Assembly (NCBI GenBank): GCA_046596415.1
Contig: JBKJML010000153.1
Location: 1-26,003 of the forward strand
DNA: 26,003 bases
Origin: JBKJML01 sp046596415
Lineage (GTDB): Bacteria; Actinomycetota; Thermoleophilia; Gaiellales; Gaiellaceae
Direction of reading: 5' to 3'
The translations under genes and the position numbers were made by a program. Position 1 is the stretch's first letter; each line of letters begins with the position of its first letter. The notes under the pieces were generated by a model. The model saw nothing but the letters and a program-made list of their open reading frames with translations, was not told the origin of the DNA and searched no databases. Of the stretch, positions 1 to 7,246 are shown in pieces.

Positions 1-198
1 GAAATCCGCGTCATGGTGGAGCCGACCGAGCTCGACGACGAAGGCTCGGCGCTCCTGTCGGTCGAGATCGCCCGCCAGATCGAGGATCAGCTCGAGTACC
101 CGGGCCAGGTACGAGTGACGGTGATCCGCGAGTCGCGATCCGTCGACATCGCCAACCAGGCTCCGGCGGCGAGGCCCACGGAGACGCCGATCCCTTGA
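1..198 (+). CDS. rny: Ribonuclease Y, C-terminal end (partial)
   Basis: The window opens inside this gene; 65 codons and the stop remain. RNase Y is a membrane-anchored endoribonuclease that starts mRNA decay. The fragment matches the conserved end of the family: an EIRVMVEP segment, then the LEYPGQVRVTVIRE block that follows the KH and HD domains. The HD catalytic residues lie upstream of the window and cannot be checked. After VDIANQ there is a short proline/threonine-rich tail of about 15 residues that looks lineage specific. The gene stops 40 nt before miaB, in the same direction. The identity rests on the C-terminal block only. Confidence 0.85.
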   Translation, partial: EIRVMVEPTELDDEGSALLSVEIARQIEDQLEYPGQVRVTVIRESRSVDIANQAPAARPTETPIP

Positions 199-223
199 GC
201 GCCGACGGAGCCGGGCCTGGATC

Positions 224-229
224 TAGACT
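224..229 (+). promoter_or_regulatory. -10 box for leaderless miaB
   Basis: TAGACT fits the actinobacterial TANNNT -10 consensus and ends 9 nt before the miaB ATG. There is no Shine-Dalgarno sequence between them, so a transcript starting at or just before the ATG is likely. No convincing -35 box is visible. Confidence 0.5.
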
Positions 230-238
230 GTCGCGGCG

Positions 239-1558
239 ATGAAGCGGTACCACGTCACCACCTTCGGGTGCCAGATGAACGCCCATGACTCCGAGCGGAT
301 CAAGGGGATGCTCGAGTCGCTCGGCCTCGGGGAAGCCGTCTCACAGGCAGACGCCGACGTGCTCGTCTTCAACACGTGCACGATTCGCGAGAAGCCGGAT
401 CAGAAGTTCGCAGCGCACCTCGCGCAGGCGGCGGCCCGCAAGCGGGAGCGGCCCGGCACGGTGATCGCGGTCGGCGGCTGCTACGCCGAGGCGCAGCGTG
501 AGCGTCTGTTCGAGTTGTACCCGGATGTCGACGTCGCGTTCGGGCCCGGCTCGATCCCGCACCTCGCCGACTGGATCGGGGCCGGCGGTGAGGCGCCCCG
601 TGGCCGCTTCGGAAAGCACGACCACTTCGCCGGCGATCTGCCGACGCATCGGGAACGCTCCTTCAGCGCCTGGCTCCAGGTCTCGATGGGTTGCAACTCG
701 AAATGTTCCTACTGCATCGTGCCCGCCGTCCGCGGTCGCGAGCAGAGCCGCCGGCCGGGCGACATCGTCGCCGAAGCGACCCGCCTGGCGGCCGACGGAG
801 TCCGCGAGTTGACCCTGCTCGGCCAGAACGTCAACTCCTGGGGGCGCGACCTGCTGCCCGACCTCCACACCGATTTCGGGGAGCTGCTGCGCGCCGTCGA
901 TGCGATCGAAGGGATCGAGCGGATCCGCTTCACGAGCCCCCACCCAAAGGACTTCCGCGAGCCGGTGATCGAGGCGATGGCCGCGTGCGATGCGGTCTGC
1001 GAGCAGATCCACCTGCCCGTCCAGTCCGGCTCGAGCCGCATCCTGAAGGCGATGCGGCGCACCTACGACCGCGACCGGTATCTGGCACTCGTCGACAAGC
1101 TCCGCGCCGCCGTGCCCGACCTCGCGCTCGGCACGGACATCATCGTCGGCTTCCCGGGCGAGACGGAGGACGACTTCCGTGAGACACTGGCACTCGTCGA
1201 GCGAGTGCGCTACGACAGCGCCTTCACGTTCGTCTACTCGCCGCGGCACGGCACCGAGGCGGCAGAGCTGCCCGACCAGGTGCCGGACGAAAGCAAGCGT
1301 GACCGGATCGAGCGGCTCGTCGAGGTCGTGCAGCGGATCGCCGCCGAACGAAACGGCGAGCGCGTCGGCCGTGTCGAGCAGGTGCTCGTGGAAGGCCCGA
1401 GCCGCACCGATCCGGCCGCCCTCCGGGGCCGCACCCGTCGCAACACGACGGTCGTCTTCGCGGGTCTCGCCGCGCCCGGTGAGCTCGTCGATGTCCGGAT
1501 CGAGGGAGCGACGTCGACGACGTTGCGTGGTGTGGAGCACGCGGCGGTGACGGCATGA
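239..1558 (+). CDS. miaB: tRNA-2-methylthio-N6-dimethylallyladenosine synthase MiaB
   Basis: Radical SAM methylthiotransferase (439 aa) that adds a methylthio group to the i6A37 base made by MiaA, in the cytoplasm. The N-terminal UPF0004 domain has its three cluster cysteines (C11 in FGCQMN, C47 in NTCTIRE, C81 in GGCYAE). The radical SAM CxxxCxxC motif is C152-C156-C159, and a TRAM domain occupies about residues 370-435. Length is normal. The ATG is chosen because the FGCQMN motif starts only ten residues in and a TANNNT box lies 9 nt upstream. It overlaps the next gene by ATGA (4 nt). MiaA is encoded two genes downstream, so the two steps of the same modification are linked. Confidence 0.96.
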   Translation: MKRYHVTTFGCQMNAHDSERIKGMLESLGLGEAVSQADADVLVFNTCTIREKPDQKFAAHLAQAAARKRERPGTVIAVGGCYAEAQRERLFELYPDVDVAFGPGSIPHLADWIGAGGEAPRGRFGKHDHFAGDLPTHRERSFSAWLQVSMGCNSKCSYCIVPAVRGREQSRRPGDIVAEATRLAADGVRELTLLGQNVNSWGRDLLPDLHTDFGELLRAVDAIEGIERIRFTSPHPKDFREPVIEAMAACDAVCEQIHLPVQSGSSRILKAMRRTYDRDRYLALVDKLRAAVPDLALGTDIIVGFPGETEDDFRETLALVERVRYDSAFTFVYSPRHGTEAAELPDQVPDESKRDRIERLVEVVQRIAAERNGERVGRVEQVLVEGPSRTDPAALRGRTRRNTTVVFAGLAAPGELVDVRIEGATSTTLRGVEHAAVTA

Positions 1559-2577
1559 GAGTCCTGATCACCGGCTCGAGCGGTCAGATCGGCACGAATC
1601 TCGCGCTGCGCTTGCAGGCCGGCGGGCATGACGTCTTCGGAATCGACAAGCGCCGGAACAGCTGGACGGACGAGTTCGACTACCTGCTCCAGGACCTCTC
1701 GGGCCACTATCCGGCTTCGCCGGGCGGGATCGGCGAGGTGGAGTATCCGGAGGTCGATCTCGTCGTCCATCTGGCGGCGCACGCGAAGGTGCATCAGCTC
1801 GTCGCCCAGCCGCACCGGGCACTTGCGAACACAATGATGACCTTCAACGTGCTCGAGTACTGCCGGCAGCAGCGGCTGCCGCTCGTCTTCTCGTCGACGC
1901 GCGAGGTGTACGGCGACGTGCGCCGCTTCGAGGGCTACGGCGAGGCGAGCGCCGACTTCGCCTTCACGGAGAGCCCTTACTCGGCTTCGAAGATCGCGAG
2001 CGAGGCATTCATCTACGCCTACGCACGCTGCTATGGCCTCCGCTACATCGCCTTCCGCTTCTCGAACGTCTACGGCCGCTACGACAACGACCTGCATCGC
2101 ATGTCGAGGGTGCTGCCGCTCTTCACGCACCAGATGCTGCGCGATGAGCCGATCACCGTCTTCGGGGGCAACGACAAGGTGCTCGACTTCACCTATATCG
2201 ACGATTGCGTCGCCGGGATCGTCCGTGGCATCGAGGCGCTCGGCTCCGGCACCGTCAAGAACGAGACGATCAACCTGGCCTACGGCGAGGGGAACACCCT
2301 CGTGCGCGCCGCCGAGCTGATCGCCGAGTCGCTCGGCGTCGAAGCACAGATGACGATCGCGCCTTCGCTGATGGGCGAGGTGACCCACTACGTGGCCGAT
2401 ATCCGCAAGGCGCACGACCTCCTCGACTGGACGCCGCAGGTGCCGCTCGCCGAAGGGATCCCGCGGTCGGTCGAGTGGTTCAAGGAGCATCGCGCCGTGC
2501 ACCCCGAGGAGAACAGGCCGGTCGTGAACGAGGGCGACGCGCTTGGCTGGAAGACCCTCGCCTCCGACCCTGCATAG
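1555..2577 (+). CDS. NAD-dependent epimerase/dehydratase (extended SDR)
   Basis: 340-residue extended short-chain dehydrogenase/reductase of the NDP-sugar epimerase/dehydratase type. The Rossmann signature GSSGQIG (residues 7-13) and D31 of GIDKRR suit NAD binding. The catalytic pair is Y142 and K146 in YSASK, preceded by SSTREVYG, the usual active-site strand. RFSNVYG and DFTYIDD are typical of UDP-glucose 4-epimerase and dTDP-glucose dehydratase relatives. The exact sugar nucleotide cannot be told from sequence. It overlaps miaB by 4 nt and miaA by 35 nt, so it lies inside the tRNA-modification operon although its family has no known link to it. A role in envelope sugar synthesis is inference. 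Confidence 0.85.
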   Translation: MRVLITGSSGQIGTNLALRLQAGGHDVFGIDKRRNSWTDEFDYLLQDLSGHYPASPGGIGEVEYPEVDLVVHLAAHAKVHQLVAQPHRALANTMMTFNVLEYCRQQRLPLVFSSTREVYGDVRRFEGYGEASADFAFTESPYSASKIASEAFIYAYARCYGLRYIAFRFSNVYGRYDNDLHRMSRVLPLFTHQMLRDEPITVFGGNDKVLDFTYIDDCVAGIVRGIEALGSGTVKNETINLAYGEGNTLVRAAELIAESLGVEAQMTIAPSLMGEVTHYVADIRKAHDLLDWTPQVPLAEGIPRSVEWFKEHRAVHPEENRPVVNEGDALGWKTLASDPA

Positions 2578-3436
2578 AGCTCCTAGCGTCCTAGGCCTCT
2601 TCGGTCCGACGGCGTCCGGCAAGACAGCGGTCGCGGAGGCAATCGCCCGTCGGATTCCGGGCGAGCTCGTCTCGGCCGACTCGATGCAGGCCTACCGCGG
2701 CCTCCCGATCCTGACCAACCAGGCCCCCGGACGGCTGGTCGGCATCTGGCCGCTCGATCGCCAGGGATCGGTGGGGGAGTTCCAGGCGCTCGCTCACGCC
2801 GCGGTCGACGAGATTCTCGCGGCGGGGCGGACACCCATCGTCGTCGGCGGCTCGGGCCTCTGGTTCCGTGCGGCGCTCGCGGACATCGGCCTGCCGCCGG
2901 ACGTCGAGCCGGGCGCGCGCTCGCGCTTCGAACGGCTCTACGAGCGGTTCGGCGGCGCGACGGCGCACGCGCTCCTCGCGACGCGCGATCCGCGCGCCGC
3001 CGCGCAGGTCCACCGAAACGACCGCAAGCGCGTCGTCCGTGCGCTGGAGCTCTGGCAGGCCGGCGCCTCGCTCGCACCTGATGAGCCTCGCCTGTGGGGC
3101 GACGACCTCCGCCATCTGACGCTCGTCGTGGGCCTCGACGTCCCCGCGGAGGTGCTCGAGGCCCGGATCCGCGCGCGCACATGGGCCATGTTCGAGCGGG
3201 GCGTCGTCGAGGAAGTGCGGGCGGCCGGAACGGTCGTCCCGCTCGTGCTCGGCCTCGAGGCTGTGGCGACGCTGCCACCCGCGCAGGCGGCGGAGGAGAT
3301 CGTCCGCGCTACCCTCCGATTCGCCTCGTACCAGCGCAAGTGGATGCGCCGCATTCCCAGGATCGTCATGATCGACGGCCAGGGCACTCCGGACGAGGTG
3401 GCGGATGCGATTCTCCAAGTGGCACGCGCTCGGTAA
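2543..3436 (+). CDS. miaA: tRNA dimethylallyltransferase MiaA
   Basis: Transfers dimethylallyl from DMAPP to A37 of tRNAs reading UNN codons; MiaB then thiomethylates the product. The P-loop is GPTASGKT (residues 21-28), followed by SADSMQAYRGLPILTNQ, the substrate-binding loop, and the VVGGSGLWFRA block. The family's usual DIGTAKP and PHHLID segments are replaced by LPILTNQAPG and VGIWPLD, and the C-terminal region is short, so this is a divergent 297-residue form. The start is a TTG with a GAGGG sequence about 8 nt upstream. No ATG or GTG lies in frame before the P-loop, so a non-ATG start is forced. It overlaps the epimerase gene by 35 nt and dapF by 32 nt, suggesting translational coupling. 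Confidence 0.9.
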   Translation: MAGRPSPPTLHRAPSVLGLFGPTASGKTAVAEAIARRIPGELVSADSMQAYRGLPILTNQAPGRLVGIWPLDRQGSVGEFQALAHAAVDEILAAGRTPIVVGGSGLWFRAALADIGLPPDVEPGARSRFERLYERFGGATAHALLATRDPRAAAQVHRNDRKRVVRALELWQAGASLAPDEPRLWGDDLRHLTLVVGLDVPAEVLEARIRARTWAMFERGVVEEVRAAGTVVPLVLGLEAVATLPPAQAAEEIVRATLRFASYQRKWMRRIPRIVMIDGQGTPDEVADAILQVARAR

Positions 3437-4190
3437 CGCGTATCTCGTCGTCGAGCGGGACGACCTCGGCGGGCCACTCGACGCCGAAGGCGCCCGGTGC
3501 CTGTGCGACGTTCGCTATGGCATCGGCTCCGACGGGGTGCTGGAGGTGTGCGGCGTCGAGGGAGCGACCGCCGAGATCGTGATCTGGAACCCCGACGGTT
3601 CGACCGCCGAGCTCTCAGGCAACGGAACGCGGATTGCTGCCCGCTGGCTGGCCCGGAGAACCGGGCTGGACGAGGTACGGATACTCGTTGGCACCCGCGA
3701 GGTCGCGGCGCGGATGCTCGACTCGACCCAGGTCGAGACCGAGGTGGGAACCGTCGAGGTGGGGGAGCTGGAGACGATCGACGTGCTCGGTGAGCGCATC
3801 GAGCTGACACCGGTCTCGGTCGGCAACCCGCACGCGGTCGTGCGACGCGAGTACACACACGACGACCTGCTCACGCTCGGGCCGGCAATCGAGCGGCATC
3901 CGCGCTTCCCGCAGCGCACCAACGTCCAGCTCGTGCGGGTCGAGCGCCTGAACGAGCTGACCGTGGCCGTCTGGGAGCGTGGCGCGGGGGAGACGACAGC
4001 GTCGGGCACGAGCTCGGTCGCCGCCGCAGCGGCGGCCGTCGCGAACGGGTGGTGTGAGAGCCCGGTGGTCGTCCACATGCCTGGTGGCGATCTCGTCGTC
4101 GCGATCGACGAGGAGAACCGGGCCACGCTGGTCGGCCCCGCCGAGGAGATCGCAAGCGGCGAGCTCGCGATCGGCGTCACGCGAAGCTAG
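3405..4190 (+). CDS. dapF: Diaminopimelate epimerase-like protein DapF, both catalytic Cys replaced by Ser
   Basis: 261 residues with the DapF fold signatures: FSKWHALGNAYLVV at the start, GIGSDGVL, WNPDGSTAE, SVGNPHAV, TNVQLV and VWERGAGET. The family converts LL- to meso-diaminopimelate with two cysteines as acid and base. Here the first, normally in CGNG, is Ser71 (TCA) in LSGNGTR; the second, normally in ACGTG, is Ser200 (TCG) in ASGTSS. Both serine codons read cleanly and flanking motifs are intact, so this is not a frameshift. ATG start has a GAGGTGG ribosome site 5 nt upstream. It overlaps miaA, and its stop interlocks with the stop of dapD in a CTAG tetranucleotide. Family membership is sure; whether it is a full-rate epimerase is open. 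Confidence 0.88.
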   Translation: MRFSKWHALGNAYLVVERDDLGGPLDAEGARCLCDVRYGIGSDGVLEVCGVEGATAEIVIWNPDGSTAELSGNGTRIAARWLARRTGLDEVRILVGTREVAARMLDSTQVETEVGTVEVGELETIDVLGERIELTPVSVGNPHAVVRREYTHDDLLTLGPAIERHPRFPQRTNVQLVRVERLNELTVAVWERGAGETTASGTSSVAAAAAAVANGWCESPVVVHMPGGDLVVAIDEENRATLVGPAEEIASGELAIGVTRS

Positions 4191-4987
4191 ACCGCGATCT
4201 CGAACTCGCGCAGCACATCGTTCAGCGACGTCTTCAGATCGGTCGAGGCGCTTCGCTCGCCGACGATCAGCGCGCACGAGAGCTGGTAGGTGCCCGCCGG
4301 GAATTGCCGCGAGCGCGTCCCGGGGAGCACCACCGCGCGCGGCGGCACGTAACCCCGGTGCTCGACCGGCTCGGGCCCGCGCACGTCGATGATCGGAACG
4401 GAGGCGGAGAGAACGACGTTCGGTCCGATCACGGCACCGGCGCCGACACGGACGCCCTCGACGATGATCGCCCTCGAACCGACGAAGGCGCCGTCCTCGA
4501 TCACGACCGGGCTGGCCTGCGGCGGCTCGAGCACGCCGCCGATCCCGACTCCGCCTGCGAGATGGACATCGGCGCCGATCTGGGCGCAGGAGCCCACCGT
4601 CGCCCAGGTGTCGACCATCGTTCGGGGACCCACCCAGGCGCCGATGTTCACGAAGCCGGGCATCAGCACCACGCCCGGGGAGAGGAACGAGCCGTACCGC
4701 GCGACGCCCGGCGGCACGACCCGTACGCCACGCTCCGCGTAGTCGCGCTTGACCGGGATCTTGTCGAGGAAGGTGAGGCCGCCGACCTCGATCGGCTCGA
4801 CCTTGCGCAGCTTGAAGTAGAGGAGGATCGCCTTCTTGGCCCACTCGTTGACGAGCCAGCCGCCTTCGCCGTCCGGCTCCGAGACACGCAACTCACCGGT
4901 GTCGAGCAGGCGGATCGCCTCCTCGACCGGCCCCGCCTCGGGTGTCCCGTGCTCATAGAGCTCCTCGATGCGCGCTGCGAGATCCAT
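4187..4987 (-). CDS. dapD: Tetrahydrodipicolinate N-succinyltransferase DapD (proteobacterial type)
   Basis: Succinylates tetrahydrodipicolinate, the committed step of the succinylase branch to DAP and lysine. The 266-residue protein has an N-terminal helical part, then a left-handed beta-helix of hexapeptide repeats (about 95-220). Diagnostic stretches are WLVNEWAKKAILLYFKL, GVRVVPPG, MVDTWATVGSCAQIG and GGVGIGGVLEP, which match the Escherichia coli-type enzyme rather than the longer mycobacterial form. It is the last gene of dapE-dapC-dapD: its ATG overlaps the dapC stop by one base (TGATG), so translation is probably coupled. It ends tail-to-tail with dapF, sharing CTAG. Confidence 0.95.
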   Translation of the reverse strand: MDLAARIEELYEHGTPEAGPVEEAIRLLDTGELRVSEPDGEGGWLVNEWAKKAILLYFKLRKVEPIEVGGLTFLDKIPVKRDYAERGVRVVPPGVARYGSFLSPGVVLMPGFVNIGAWVGPRTMVDTWATVGSCAQIGADVHLAGGVGIGGVLEPPQASPVVIEDGAFVGSRAIIVEGVRVGAGAVIGPNVVLSASVPIIDVRGPEPVEHRGYVPPRAVVLPGTRSRQFPAGTYQLSCALIVGERSASTDLKTSLNDVLREFEIAV

Positions 4988-6135
4988 CAGAGGAGATCAT
5001 CCAGGATCTCGACAGCCTGGCGGCATTCCTCTTCGGTCGGAACGAGCGCCAGGCGCGCGTACCCCTCGCCGGAGGGGCCCAGGTAGGAGCCTGGAGTGAC
5101 GAGCACCCCGCCCTCGAGCAGGCGAGTCGCGAAGCCCTCCGAGGTTTCGCCCGCCGGCACCTCGAACCACAGGTACATCGTTGCCGCAGCGCCGGCGACC
5201 CGAATCCCCTTGCGCGCGAAGAGATCGAGGAAGAGAGCGCGTTTGCGCGCGTAGCGTGCTCTCGTCTCCTCGACGTGCGACTCGTCGCTCCAGGCAACGA
5301 TCGAGGCACGCTGGACGAACTCCTGCGGCGCGGTGCCGACGGTGGGGCGGAACAGCTTCAACGCGGCGATGAGCGCCGGATCGCCTGCGACGAAACCCGA
5401 GCGGTAGCCGGTCATCGAGGAACGCTTCGAGAGCGTGTTGAACGCGAGCACGTTGCGTCGGTCGGCCAGCTGGAGCGCCGATGCCGGCGGCTCGTTGAAC
5501 CAGAGCTCCGTGTAGGCCTCGTCGGAGGCGAGCACGAAGTCGTGTCGGCGGGCCAGCTCGGCGAGCCGCTCGTAGAACGAGAGTGGTGCCGTCGCGGCCG
5601 TCGGGTTGTTCGGGTAGTTGACCCAGAGGATCGCGAGGCGATCGAGCTCTGCCGGCTCGAGCGCGTCGATGTCGGGCAAGAAGCCATTGCGCTCCAGGAG
5701 TGGCAGGGCGCGCACGCGGGCGTGTGCGAAGCGGGCGCCGCGCTCCTGCACCGGGTAGCCGGGCTCGGTGACGAGCACCGTGTCCTTGCCGCGCTCCAGA
5801 TCGACGGCCACGAGCGCAAAGGAGAAGATCGCCTCCTTGCTGCCGAGCGTCGGCACGATCTCCGTCTCGGGGTCGAGTGAGACCCCGAAGCGCCGGCGAC
5901 ACCAGGCGGCGATCGCCTCCCGGAGCTCCGGCAAGCCAACCGACGACGGGTAGCCCAGCCGCTCCTCGAGCCCGTCGACGAGCGCCTGGCGGATCCGGGG
6001 GTCGGTCGGCTCGCGCGGGTCGCCGGTGCCGAAGTCGATCACGTTCACGCCACGTTCCTCGACCGCGCGACGGGCCTCACCGAGGCGCACGAATGGGTAG
6101 ACGGTCTGCCCGGTCAGGATCGGCGAGATCGGCAT
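4987..6135 (-). CDS. dapC: Succinyldiaminopimelate transaminase DapC
   Basis: PLP-dependent class I/II aminotransferase (382 aa) that puts the second amino group on N-succinyl-2-amino-6-ketopimelate using glutamate. Fold type I motifs are present: VNYPNNPTA (172-180), D205 of ASDEAYTE that contacts the pyridine nitrogen, K237 of NTLSKRSS as Schiff-base lysine, and R245 of GYRSGF for phosphate binding. Several aminotransferases share these motifs; the DapC call relies on the DFGTGDPREPTDPRIR start and on its place between dapE and dapD. The ATG lies 9 nt after the dapE stop. A general LL-DAP aminotransferase is less likely because the succinylase genes flank it. Confidence 0.9.
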   Translation of the reverse strand: MPISPILTGQTVYPFVRLGEARRAVEERGVNVIDFGTGDPREPTDPRIRQALVDGLEERLGYPSSVGLPELREAIAAWCRRRFGVSLDPETEIVPTLGSKEAIFSFALVAVDLERGKDTVLVTEPGYPVQERGARFAHARVRALPLLERNGFLPDIDALEPAELDRLAILWVNYPNNPTAATAPLSFYERLAELARRHDFVLASDEAYTELWFNEPPASALQLADRRNVLAFNTLSKRSSMTGYRSGFVAGDPALIAALKLFRPTVGTAPQEFVQRASIVAWSDESHVEETRARYARKRALFLDLFARKGIRVAGAAATMYLWFEVPAGETSEGFATRLLEGGVLVTPGSYLGPSGEGYARLALVPTEEECRQAVEILDDLL

Positions 6136-6144
6136 GGTCGGACG

Positions 6145-7203
6145 CTACCCGCCGAGGAAGGCCCGAAGCGACTCGTAGGTGCGCACGAGGGCTGCGATCT
6201 CGACCTGCTCGTCCCGCCGATGCGCGAAGGCGGGAGCGCCGGGGCCGAAGTTGACGGCGTCGATCCCGCGGGTCGTGAAATCGGCGACGTTCGTCCAGGC
6301 CTGCTTCGGCTCGAGCTCGAGCCCGCCCTGGTCGCGCAGCGTCCGGACGAGCGGCGTGTCGGAGACCACGCGTGCAGGCGGCGAGTCGCCGGTCAGCTCG
6401 AGCTCGGCGCCGTCCGGGACCAGGGCGCGCAGGTACCGCTCGGCCTCAGCGGGTGTTCGATCGGGTGCGTAGCGGTAGTTGACGTGAGCGGTGACGTGAT
6501 CGGGAACGATGTTGTCGGCGATGCCGCCGACGATGCGGGTGATCGTCACGACCTCGTAGAAGGGAAGCCCGCCGACGATCGCCTCGCGCCGTTCGAGGGC
6601 TGCGATCGGGCCAAGGCCCGCGATCGCACGCTCGATCGCATTGTCGGCCAGCCAGGGGCGTGCGCTGTGGCCGCTGACGCCATGGAAGTGAAGGCGTGCG
6701 TTCAGGTTGCCGACGCAACCTGCCTGAATCGCGTTCGAGGTCGGCTCGAGCAGGATCGCCAGACCCGCCTCGTGCACGAGCGAGGCCGTCTCGAAGAGGT
6801 GCGGCAGCGGGCTCTCGCTCGCCGGAAGCTCTTCTTTGCCGAAGGCGAGCAGCGCGACGTCCAGGGTGGGGGAGTCCAGGTCGCGGGCCACCTCGAGCAG
6901 GACCGCCAATCCACCCTTCATGTCGGCTGCACCGAGTCCGTGGACGGCGCCGTCGGCGATCCGGCCGGGCAGGTTTTCCTGTGCGGGCACGGTGTCGTAG
7001 TGGCCGGCGAGCAGCACGAGCGGCACGTTTGGCCGGCGCGGCAGTGCCCAGAGAAAAGCGTCCTCACCCTCGTAGACCGGCTCGAAGGCCGGCGGCACGA
7101 GCGACCGGACACGCGTCGCCACCTCGGCCTCATGCCGGCTCTCGGAGGGGATGTCGACGAGCTCGAGCGTCCGGCGCGCGAGGCGATCGGCGAGAGCGTC
7201 CAT
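6145..7203 (-). CDS. dapE: Succinyl-diaminopimelate desuccinylase DapE
   Basis: M20-family zinc metallohydrolase (352 aa) that removes succinate to give LL-DAP, the DapF substrate. Metal and catalytic residues visible: H68 and D70 in GHYDTVP, D94 in GAADMKGG, E124/E125 in FGKEELP, an EPT segment near 153, and a late histidine in PAFAHRRDE. The dimerisation domain carries GVSGHSARP. It resembles the shorter actinobacterial DapE. First gene of the minus-strand dapECD operon. The ATG has a TAGGCT box 7 nt upstream and no ribosome site, which suggests a leaderless mRNA. Only 43 nt separate it from the divergent hflX start. Confidence 0.93.
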   Translation of the reverse strand: MDALADRLARRTLELVDIPSESRHEAEVATRVRSLVPPAFEPVYEGEDAFLWALPRRPNVPLVLLAGHYDTVPAQENLPGRIADGAVHGLGAADMKGGLAVLLEVARDLDSPTLDVALLAFGKEELPASESPLPHLFETASLVHEAGLAILLEPTSNAIQAGCVGNLNARLHFHGVSGHSARPWLADNAIERAIAGLGPIAALERREAIVGGLPFYEVVTITRIVGGIADNIVPDHVTAHVNYRYAPDRTPAEAERYLRALVPDGAELELTGDSPPARVVSDTPLVRTLRDQGGLELEPKQAWTNVADFTTRGIDAVNFGPGAPAFAHRRDEQVEIAALVRTYESLRAFLGG

Positions 7204-7210
7204 CCGCGCC

Positions 7211-7216
7211 AGCCTA
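7211..7216 (-). promoter_or_regulatory. -10 box for leaderless dapECD operon
   Basis: Read on the minus strand, TAGGCT lies 7 nt before the dapE ATG at 7203. It fits TANNNT and no Shine-Dalgarno sequence is present. Confidence 0.5.
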
Positions 7217-7234
7217 GTTCACCCCGCGGCAGGG

Positions 7235-7240
7235 CATAAT
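7235..7240 (+). promoter_or_regulatory. -10 box for leaderless hflX
   Basis: CATAAT differs from TATAAT only at its first base and ends 6 nt before GTG 7247, the spacing expected when transcription starts at the start codon. It is packed into the same 43-nt gap as the divergent dapE promoter, so the two may compete. Confidence 0.4.
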
Positions 7241-7246
7241 CGACGC

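Noticed and set aside
1234..2622. Long minus-strand ORF opposite miaB and the epimerase gene
   Set aside because: Low-complexity arginine/aspartate-rich translation; the plus strand has two recognised families.
4304..5086. Plus-strand ORF opposite dapD
   Set aside because: Antisense shadow; dapD motifs on the minus strand are unmistakable.
7151..7246. Upstream extension of hflX to an earlier in-frame start
   Set aside because: The added residues are antisense to dapE and lack family similarity; GTG 7247 has a promoter box at leaderless spacing.
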